NCBI GenBank assembly: GCA_023397475.1
Contig: JAEWUD010000014.1
Span: 1-57,536 of the forward strand
Length of the DNA: 57,536 bases
Reading direction: 5' to 3'
Origin: Bacillota bacterium
GTDB taxonomy: Bacteria > Bacillota > Clostridia > Saccharofermentanales > Saccharofermentanaceae
The first letter of the stretch is position 1. Every line of letters starts with the position of its first letter. A program made the translations under genes and the position numbers. This document shows, one piece after another, positions 32,967-44,900 of the stretch. The notes beneath the pieces are model-generated. The model saw only the letters and a program-made list of their open reading frames with translations, did no database searches and was not told where the DNA came from.

Positions 32967-35900
32967 ATGTTTATTCGATCGATTTTTTCGCGCGTTACTT
33001 GTCTGGCCGTTGTCGCGTCCGTGTTGCTTCAATCCTCAATGCTGGGCTACGATTTTGCCGCATTGAAACGTCCCCTATCGAATCAGGCGGATCAACCCTC
33101 GCTGACAAGTACCTACACGGTAACCGGCGGAAGTCGCACGTTGCGTATTAAATTCGATCGTCCGGTTACGATGGCCGATGTGAACGCGGCGGATTATATC
33201 TATGTCTCCGGTGAGAAGACAAAGAAGATTTCTCTTTCCTCAATGCAGAATAGCATTTCTGCCGTTTCCCCGACGTTGATTGGCAATGACGAATATGCCT
33301 ATGCGTTTGATCTATATTTCGCGTCCGATATTCCCCAGAAGGGAAGCTTGGTCATTCAAGGATCACCTGCGAAGGCGAAGAAGAATACACCGTCTGTTTC
33401 ACTGTTCTCGGACATTTATGGTAATCCAATTCTGATGAGCAAGACCAAAGGAAATTCGGAGTCGGTGACATCCGATTATGAGATTCCTCTTCTTCTCATC
33501 GGAAGCAGTGTTATTGCCCCGGATCAAGCGGTTTTGGTTTTTAATTTCGACATTGCGGTCAATACGGAAAGTCTCGGTGATTATCTTTCTTTGGAGAGTG
33601 TGTCTGGATCGGTTCCGCAGGCAGCTTTCGAGGGGATCAGCGCGACGACATTTGATATTGTGGAGGGGAGAAATCTCGTTGTCGGGTTCTCCGCGCCATT
33701 ACCGGCAGAGGGTTTGATCCGCATCAAGGATCTTGATTCGACGATCGCCGCCGATGGTTTGAATTCCGTTATCACATCGAAAAAATTGCAGATTCCGATG
33801 ACTTCTTCGACGACGGACGAAGGTGTCGACGATGTCACGTGCCCTTATGACAGTTCGTTTCTGTCGATCACGAAGATCGATTCCGATGAAGCAAACAGTG
33901 TTCTTGTATCTTTTTCCGAACCGGTGAAATTTATAGGCGAAGATGCCTATACGAAGATTTTCGCGACCAATGCGGGAATGAACGCGGAGGGCGAATCGAT
34001 CTGGACAACACCCGCGGTCGAGCTCGTCCCGATGGATGGCACTGCGGAAGGTGCGACGACGTACAAAATTGTTTTCGCGATGCCCGTAACGACTACATGC
34101 AATATTGCTTTTCAGACTGTCGCAAGCCAAGAGGACAATCGATTGACAAGTCTTCTGGTATCCGCGGCCGGTCGATCACTCTATGCGGAGATGAGCTACG
34201 AAACCGGGCCGAAGAACAAGGGAGGCAATCCGAAGGTTGGAGCGATCTATGAACGTTATGCAGGTGCTGCGTCGTACTACGTCGCTATGGCGACCTACAC
34301 GCCAAACAAGGAATTCCCAGTACAGCCGCCTGTGTCTGTCGATGCTGTTCGCATTGTTCGTGCCGTAGTGAATGACCGATCTTATAAGTCTGTGGATCTG
34401 ACATTTAACGTTCCGGTTTGCATCGGCACAGGGATCGAGCTTCGCGAAACCGTCGACGGCGGCGCTTGGAAAGCAACGCTGGATCCTGCGAAAGCGGTGA
34501 CATACAAGAACCCGATGATCATCAACGGCAAAATGTACGCGCAAAGTGTTACCGTTTATTTCGGGAAGATCGAATACAAAGATCCGAAGAAGGCCCCGAC
34601 AAATCCGGCGTTAGGCGATATTATTCCCGATAACGGATATGTCGTTCTCAAGAGCAAATCCGCGACAGATGTCAACGGAAATGGAATCAACACGAAGAAT
34701 GGCAGTTCGTCCATTAAGTATGAGACCAGTCCCTATGCTAATTTGGTGAAGGCCGTTATGGTTGACGTAACCACGGCAAGAATTACATTCAACGAGCCGG
34801 TGGTATTCCAGACACTCACACCCCAGAATTATATTGAGATCGTCGCCAGTGTCATGCCCGGTGAACCAACGGTGAAGTGTACAACCGTTATGCCTGTAGG
34901 CGGAACGATGACAGGCGGAACGACGACATATGACGTGCTTTTCGACAAGCCTGTTTATCTTCCGGTCTCCATTCGTCTGATCGAGGATACAACGACGCTG
35001 ATCGACGACATCGACCCACGGGCGATCGGCGGACTTGTCAAGGCATGTTCCGGTCGGTCGGTCCAGGCAACCGGTACAAGTAATGGACATGATGAGGTTA
35101 ACCTGACCTTCACGGTTCAATACCCAGATCCGGGTACTCCGACCCCAACACCGACACCAACCCCTACGACCACACCGACACCTACGCCGACTCCGACTCC
35201 GACGGCGACACCCACTCCGACCCCGACGACAATTCCGACACCTACGCCGACGCAAGTTCCGACACCGACTCCGGAGGTCACACCGACTCCGGAAGTTACG
35301 CCTACACCTGAGGTTACACCGACTCCGGAAGTCACACCGACTCCGGAAGTCACACCGACCCCGGAAGTCACGCCGACTCCGGAAGTTACGCCGACACCCG
35401 AAGTCACACCGACTCCGGAAGTAACACCTACGCCCGAAGTCACGCCGACTCCGGAGCCCACTCCTATTCCGGATCAGGAAGCACCGGTGATCACTGCTAC
35501 AGAAGCATCCGGCTGGGGTAAGACCCGGGAAGTGACCGTTCAGGTCGTCGACGCAAGCGCAATCTCTATCGTGAAGTGGGCCTCGGGAAATCGAGATATC
35601 GCATATTTTGCCGATAACGGAGAAGTATTGACAGGAGACCGATTTACCGCGAGTTCTAACGGCGATTACACGATCTATGCCGTCGACGCGAACGGGAACG
35701 CCGCCATCTTTGTTGTTACGGTTTCGCATGTAGATACAATCGCACCCGCGCTTACTACCGCTATCAACGGACAGACGGTCAGTATAAGTGCTTCGGACGC
35801 GGATAGTGGCGTCGTAACGCGAAAATATTCGCCGGGTAGTCAGACTGCCGAATATTTTGCCACCGGTGGGATGGAGATCGGCGGAGATGCTTTTGACGTC

Positions 35901-38900
35901 ATGGCACCGGGTACGTATACGATCTATATATCGGACGCGGCGGGAAATACGACGATCGCCGTGATCGATGTCGCCAAATGGGATCTGATCGCCCCGACGA
36001 TCCTGGCAACACCTTCGGATGTCTGGGCGCAGACCAATACAATTACAACCACCATCACAGACGACGGAAGCGGAGTCACCGTGATGAAATGGGCCAAGGG
36101 CCAGCAAACGGCGGCATTTTTCACGAGTGGCGGGAATCCGTATGACGGAACCTCCTTCATGGTGTCGGAGAATGGAATCTATACGATCTATGCCGAAGAC
36201 GCGCAGGGGAATACCTCTGTCTACTATGTAACGGTAAGTTACGTCGATGCGGAGCGACCGACAACGCCCTCCGGTGTTCTCGCTACAAATATCACCGGCC
36301 AGTCCGCGACAATCTCCTTCACGCCGTCGGCGGACAACGTCGGAGTCGTCGCCTATTTCATCTATAATGACCAGGGAGTTGTTGTGGCGATTGTTCCGGC
36401 AACGCAAGCCTTGGTTAACGGTAGTCTCGAGGTCCTGATCTCGGGTCTTACCGAACGCACCGGGTATTCTTTCTATGTTATCGCATATGATGCCGCCGGA
36501 AACGGTTCACTGTCTTCCGAATCGGTGTCTCTCACGACCACTTTCGCGGCTCCCAGAAATATCCAGACCTCGGGATCTCTTCAGAGTGTCACCGTGTCAT
36601 GGGACGCCGTTACTGATGCGGATTTCTATCAGGTCGAGATGAATGGTGTTGTTGTCGCAACGATTTCCGCGACGACCTATTCGTACATTCCGAACCTCAC
36701 GGAGGGCGGCGCGTTCTCCTTCCGCATCCGTGCATGCAAAGATTCCGTAGAGGGCGACTGGTCCGCGGAAGCGCTGATTCGTATCTATTACGCCTGCGGC
36801 GGTGATCTCAGCGGCAACGTCACCTGGGACAAGACGGACCTCCCGTACCTGATTGAGAAAGATCTCAGGATATTACCGGGTGCCTCACTCCTTGTGAGTG
36901 CCGGAGTTACCATCCTTGTAAATCCCGGCGTTAAACTCATCGTCGGCGGCTCCATGCTTCTCGGTGGAACCGACGTCGCTCGCAATGTGATCTCTTCCTC
37001 GCGCGATGCCGATTACGGCGGCACAGGTATTGTCTCGGAAGGCGACTACTGGAATGCGCTTCATATCGAGAATTCCGGAACATTCACCGCCGACTATCTG
37101 ACGATGCGTTATGCGGTTCATACGGAGACACGAGCGATGCTTGTCACTTCAGGCAGCCTCACGCTCGGGCACGCGGATCTTCAGAACTCTCTGACGACGG
37201 CGTACGGGATCTATGCCGATCTGGCGGGATTGACCCAGGCAAAGCTTGGAGTACTCTACGATATCCTGACTCGCGGATCCGTAAGCGGAAACAATACCAA
37301 CCAACTCGGTATCGGCGGGGAATCGAATCAGGGTCTGACGTTCATGAATAACGGCATCGTACATTACCTCGCGCAGGACGTTATCGTCGGAGCGGGAACG
37401 TCGATGTATTTCCTCGGCCTCTCGAAAAGCATTGCCAAAGAAACCTCAGGAATTACAGTCAACGGAACCCTAACTATCGTTGGATCGGAAGCGGCGAAGC
37501 TTGTACTAACGACCGTTCATGATCCGGCCATCGGCGGAGCGGGTGTCACAACACGCGAGCAGATGTGGCAGGGCATTCATGTCAACAGTGGAGCCACGCT
37601 CAACATGACGCATGTCAATGTTCGGTATGCAGGTGATTTTATTCAACAGGAGTATTATGTCGACGGGTCTTCGATGATCATCGAAGGTAACGCTAATATT
37701 AATACTTCAATTTTTGAACTGAATGCGACAATGAAAATTATCATGACCAGCAATTCAGTGACAATTACATATTCGCAGATTCAATTGAATACCTCTGATT
37801 CATTCTTACAGGCATTCAACTCCCAAGGCTTTCTTGTTCATGTCAAAGGAGACGGAGGAAGTCTTATTTTCGCCATGAATCAAGCTGAAGACGTAGGCAT
37901 TTATTACGGTGAACTTATAGGATTTAGAACAGAAAGTGGTTCGTTGAATTTCACTTTTGATAGTAATGTTGTCACGAATTGCTGTGCTATCGGTACAAAT
38001 TATGGTGATACACCACTAAATGCAAATGCTAGAATAACAAACAACACAATAACAAGTAATGACTACACTGTTGGAATTGTTCTTACAAATATTACAGGCA
38101 AATGGATAATAGACAATAACACATATACTAATTATAGTGCGATAAGCATATATAAAACTGTAGGACAAATTGAGATAACAGTAAGTAATAACAACACAAA
38201 CACAGTTTATAGATCAATAAGCATATATATAGACGAAAACAATGGAAATAGGATCACCGTCTATCGAAATACAATTAGTTCAGGCAGTATTGCAATGAAT
38301 ATATGCACAAACTATGCAACAGATACTACTACAACTGGTACACAAAAAATCGAAATAATCGAAAACAACATAGTCAAATCTATATATTCGATAGGATGTA
38401 ATTTCTATTCAAAAGAAACAATGACGGAAGTAATACTTAAGAATAATATATTAAAATCAACAGAAGGCATGGGATTTTATTCTTTTTTTAACGCGACACT
38501 TGATATGCGTGGGAATACGGTCATTGCAGAAGAAGGGGGTATTGGTTTTACAAATTTTGTTGGCAATATATATGTTATTGGAAACCATTTCGAATCTAAA
38601 GAAAATGCCATTGGTTTCGGACTTCAAGGTTTCGAGAAACTGGACTCTTTGACTGTTTCCAACAATGAGTTTATTGGGGTTAACGTAAGCATTAATTTTT
38701 ACGAAGAAAATAGTACGGCAAAAATCACATTTGATTCCAATAAAATCGTTGCAGAGTTTTCCATTGGCTATAGTTATGCTCTCATGCTTCGTAGTTCACC
38801 AACCCAGAAGGTGTTGATCTGTAACAATGAGATCAGTTCGACAGAGAACGGAATCCAAGTTTTTGTCGGAGATGTTACCATTATCAAAAATCACATCACT

Positions 38901-41900
38901 TGTTATAGAGTGGGTATCGATTTGTATGACGGAGGGGACGTTACCGGAGCTCAATTATCCATCACGGAGAACACAATCACATCAGGCGAAACAGCAATAC
39001 ATATCAAGAATGCAGGCTATAAGACGATCACTATCTCCGATAACAAGATCACCATGACGCAAGCCGTCAGTGCGATCATCGTTCACATGCATTTACTTCT
39101 CACGATTGAGCGCAATGATATCGCGTTCCAGAACAATACAGATGGAGTCATTCTTATTAATGCTGACCGCGCGGTGGCGGAGACAGCCTACATTCGCATG
39201 AACTACAACACCCTTCATAACATTAGCACTGCAAAGAACACGAACACATGTCTGTTACGCGCGACAAACTCTCAGATTTGGGTAGACGCACAATACAACT
39301 TCTGGGGCAGCCCCTATGCACCTACTCAGACCAGTAAATACACCGACAAACTTTCCGGCCACTATTACATTCAGGGCAAGATTGACTACAGGAACTGGAT
39401 CGGGCAGGAGATTGTCGAACAATACTATTACGGCAGTAACGGCGGAAACGCCGCGCAAGGTCTTTTCGCACAGAAATATACGGACCTTCACATTGACGCG
39501 CCCGGTGTGAGCTTCGATGTTACGCGTACATATAATTCCAAGAATTCGGCAGGAAATACCTTTGGTACCGGGTGGAGCTTCTCCTTCGAGTCTCGATGCG
39601 AGGATTACAAGTATACGCTCGTCCTGGCGGACGGGACGAAGCAAGAGATTGTTTTCGACTATATGAAGGGCGTTCGTCTTCCGGACGGAAGTGTCTTGAG
39701 TTTCACGAAGGAAGGCGACACATACCGCGCCGATAATTCGGGCAATACGCTTGTGGAGAACGCGGACGGTTCCTTCACGCTAACGACGAAGGACAAGTAT
39801 GTTTATCAGTTCGATACGAAGGGATATCTGATCTCGGTTACCGACCACATGGGTAATGCGACGAAGATTGCGGTCAACGATACCGGTAAAGTACAGAAGG
39901 TCACGGATGCCGTCGGTCGTGAGTATACGATCTCCTATAACGCGGACGACACAATTGCGAGTGTCACGGACCCGATCGGCCGAAAGACGACGTATCAGTA
40001 TCAGAACGGCCGTCTTGTCAGTGTCACCGATCCGATGGGCAATGTGAAATACAGCTATGAGTACGATGCGCAGGGCCTTCTCACGAAAATCACCGACTCG
40101 ACACAGGAACTCTCCCGCGATCTGGAATATATCCATGACGGCGGCGAGAACGAAGGAAAAGTCAGGACGATTCGCGATGCGTATGGCAATGTCACGACGT
40201 TTGCCTACGATAACCTGAACCGTACGACGACAAAGACGGACCTGAACGGGCGCCAGACGATCATAAAATACAATGACGCGTATCAGGTTATCGAGACGAA
40301 GGATGCCGAGGGCAGAGTCGAGACAACAACGTATCGCGATAATAAGGGAAGTGCCGATACCGTTACAGACCGTAATGGTTTCACCATCAAATATGAGTAT
40401 GACGAACGTGACAATGTCATCAAGATCATCAACCACGACGGCAGCTTCCGCACCTTCGTCTACAACGAGCAGAACAAGTTGATCGCCGAGACGGACGAGA
40501 CAGGAAGAAAGACCTTCTACGTCTATGACGGATTCAATCGTCTGGTCATGAAGGTACAGCCGCTGAACGGTACCGATGAGTACGCGGCGGGCGCAGACGA
40601 ATCCAAGTTCGCGATCACGAAGTACGAATACTATACGGACGCGGAACTCGCCGCTATGGGCTGCCTTGCGAAAGGTCTTCTGAAGTCGGTTACAGGACCG
40701 AACGGATATAAAGTCACATCGACCTATGACAAGTACGGCAATCTTGCGACACAGAGTGATCCGGATGATTCTGGACGCGTTACAACCTACACCAACAACA
40801 CGATCGGTTGGCGTATGTCCGTGAAAACACCGATGGGTTATGAGACTCGCTATGACTACGATGATAACGGACGCCTACTTCGCATTACCGATCCGGAGGG
40901 CGGTGTCAGCCGGAACATCTATAACGCCGCGGGGCAGTACCTGTGCCAGATTCAGCCAAATCAATATGACGCGACGGCGGACGGCCTGAACGACGCCACA
41001 AAGACTTTCGATTATCGGGACCTTACATCCGGTACGCGGTTTGCCTACAATTCGTATGGACTTATGACTATCAAGACGGACGCGCTCGGACAACAGACAC
41101 ATTATGCCTACGATGTCTATGGCAATGTCATCTCGGTCACAAATCCCGACGGAACGATGACCGTAACCGAATACGATGTAATGAATCGTCTGGTCCGTAC
41201 CTATTTCCAGAAGAGCGATCAGGATCCGAAGGAGCTTCTTCGTTCGGTGCGTTTCGAGATTCCCGGCGACGGCACCACGCGCAAGTTGGAGACGGTGTAT
41301 CTGAACGCTACGGAGACCCTTACAGTCATTCATGTCTACGATTTCGCGGGCCGCGAGATCTCCACCTCGTACGAAGGCCTAACGATTCCGCCGGTTCAGA
41401 CGGAATACAACAAGAACGGCTCGATCGCCAGCATTACCGCCAGTAACGGCGCGAAAACCTACTTCAAGTACGACGGACTCAACCGTCGTACCGAGCAGTG
41501 GACACAGATCGACGCGACCCAGTATTCCTATGTAAAAACGATCTACGATAACGAGGGTAATGTCACAGGAACCCAGATGGGTGTCGACTCCGTCGCGCTG
41601 TGGGGCATCCCGACAAAATGGATCAACGCCTATGTGACGTATAACGGCAACGGACAGAAGACCTCCGTCTCTGACGGGGAGGGCCGCACGACGACCTTTA
41701 CCTACGACGCCGATCACCGACTCATCCAGACGGATCGTCAGATATCCGCAACCCAGAAACAGACAGTTCTGCAGGAATATGACGGGAACGGCCGCGTCAC
41801 GAAGTCCCATATCCTGGTCCGCGCCGGAGATCTGGCCGGCTACGACTACAATAATAATGATATCGTGCGTATTACGACCGCTCAGGAATACGATAAGAAC

Positions 41901-44900
41901 GGTAATATCGTCGCCACCACCGACGCGAACGGTGTCTCATCTCTTATGACGTATGACGCGTTGAACCGCCTGATTCAGACGAGCGTCCCCACGGTCGACG
42001 AGTTTGGTCAGGCACAGATCGCAACGTCGTCCATGACCTATCGCTGGGACGGACAGATCCTAACCGTGACCAACGCACTCGGTCACACGACGACCAATGA
42101 GTACGACAAGCGCGGCCGTCTGAGCCGTGTCATCGACGCGAAGGGTAATACCACCGCACGCTACTACGACAATGCGAACCGGCTGGTCGCGATCGTCTCT
42201 CCGAAGAATTACGCCGAGAATACAGATCTTGATAAAATGTCTCGAACCGAGTATGTACTCGATACCCTGAGCCGTACGATCGCCGTACGTCAGGTCTACT
42301 ATGACACGCGCGACGCGGTCTGGAAGACAATTATCGAGAAGGCGTACGCCTATGACACTTCGGGCAACCTCGTCAAGGAGCTCGACGCGATGGGCCTTGC
42401 CGCCGGCACCGGCGACACCCTGGAAGAGAAGATCCGCACCGGCTACGGCACCCAGTACACCTACAATCTGCAGGGCAAGGTCCTTACTGTTCTGGATCCG
42501 GTCTCTGCCGAGCGTGGACTACTTTACACGACGCGGTTCACATATGACGCGGTCGGACGGACGACGATGATCGAATCCGCTTCGGGTCTGATCTCCCACA
42601 TGGAATACGATTCCGCCGGCAATATCACACGCAAGTGGATTCAGGAGAATGCCACGGCACCCGAACAGACCCTTATGACGGCAACCTACGACTATGTCGG
42701 CAATATGCAGAGCCAGACCGACGCACGCGGGAATACCACCACGTACTCCTATAACGCTCTCGGGAAGCTTCGCGAGACCACGCTCCCGGGCGATGCCACC
42801 ATCCCTGCTATCAAGACCATAACCCAGTACACGCGCACAGCGCTTCCGTCCGTTAGTTGGACAGACGCAGGCCTTCTTACATCTTTCACATACGACAACC
42901 TCGGCCATCTCCTTTCTGTCTCGAAAAAAGACGCCAAAGGAAACAAAACCATAAACACATTCTTCCGCTACGACCTCCACGGCAACCTGCGTTTCGCGAC
43001 CGATGCCAACGGAACGGTGACGGAGTATACCTACGATGTTCTGAATCAGGAGCTGACGCAGACGACGGACGGGAAGACGACGACCAAGACGTATGACGCG
43101 AACGGCAACCAGCTGTCCGTCACCGACTGGCTGGGTAACACGTCCACAAATGTCTACGATGCGCTGAACCGCCTGATCGAGCGTCACGACGCGGCCGGCG
43201 TCACGGTGCAGACACTCGTCTACGATGAAGGTGGTCGACAAACCACTTCCACTGACGCTCTCAACCGGACCATTACCTTCACCTACGATCGCAACAACCG
43301 CCTGCTGACCACAACGGATCCGGGCGGCCACACGACGACCAACGGATATGACAACAGCGGCAATGTGACCACGGTGACCGACTCTCTGGGCCGCACGATC
43401 ACGTACACCTTCGACAGCCAGAATCGACTGATCGCCGTGAAGAACGCAATCGGCGAGTCGACGACCTTCACCTACGACGCGAACGGAAATCTCCTAACGC
43501 AGACCGACGCGGCCGGACACACCGTCTCGTTCGAGTACAACGTCCGTAATCTCCTCGTACGCCGCATCTATCCCGGCGGCCGCACGGGAGATCCGGGAAG
43601 CTACACGTATAATCCGGCACTGGTAAGCTCTTCAACCTACACAGCCGAAGGCCAACGCGCGACCTACACGGACCGTAATGGAAACACCGAGAACTTCACC
43701 TACGATGTTTTCGGGAACCTCCTGTCGCGTACCATCGGAACAGACACCATCTCGTTCACCTACGACGATAACGGTAACGTCCTGACGATGACCGACAAGA
43801 CCGGCACAACGACGCGCACCTATGACTCGTTGAACCGCTGCATCTCCAAGATCGTTCCCGGCTTCGGTGTCGCGACCTATCGCTACGACATCACGGAAGG
43901 ACTCGAAGCCGGATACTCCGCCGAGAGCACGACCGATCCCGCGGGAAACGTGACCCTGCGCGTCTACGATCGCGTCGGCCGCCTCGTCCGCGTCCAGACA
44001 GACGACAAGACCTTCACCTATACCTACAATGACGACGGCAGCCTCCGGAGCCTCACATACCCCAACGGCGCCAAAGAGGAATACCTCTACGACGAATGCG
44101 GTCAGATCACGAGCCTCACGAACCGCAACGCCGACGGAACCGTCATCAACAGCTACACCTACACCTATGACGACGGACATCGCCTCGTCACCAAGGTCGA
44201 CGCCCGCGGCACCGTATCGTACACCTACGACGACATCGACCGCCTCGCGTCCGTCACCGACGTCGACGGAAAGACCACCGCGTACACCTACGACGGCGCA
44301 GGCAACCGCGCGACCCAGACCGTCACGGCCAAGAACGCCGAAGGCGTCACCGTCGTCACCGTATCTTCGTACACGTACGACACCAGCAATCGCCTTCTGG
44401 CCATCGAGAAACGTGTCGACGGAGTCCTCGCCGATCGCATCGACTACACCTACGACAACAACGGAAACCAGCAGAAGACCATCCGCACGCCCTACAGTAG
44501 CGGCACAGCCGGCACCGCGGAGACCGTGCTCGACAACACCTACGACCTCCGTAACCAGCTGATCCGCACCGTAACCGCCGACGGAACGACCGTCGAGAGC
44601 GTCTATAACGGCGACGGCCTGCGCGTCGAAAAGATCGTCGACGGCGTCCGCACGCGCTTCTTCTACGAGTACTCGCGCGTGCTATTAGAGCAGACGGGGG
44701 GGTACATCACCGGCAGAAACGTCTACGGCACGAACCTGTTGATGCGCGCCGTCGGCGCGGACACCTTCTACTACATGTACAACGCCCACGCGGACGTCAC
44801 CGCCCTCGTCACGCTCGACGGCCGGATCGCCGCGACCTACGACTACGACCCCTTCGGCAACGTGATCGAAAAGACCGGTGACGCGAACAACAATACTCTT

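Noticed and set aside
34611..36407. 598-residue minus-strand frame opposite the giant Rhs gene
   Set aside because: Low-complexity Arg/Cys-rich product across the Pro-Thr linker complement; no ribosome binding site; a shadow.
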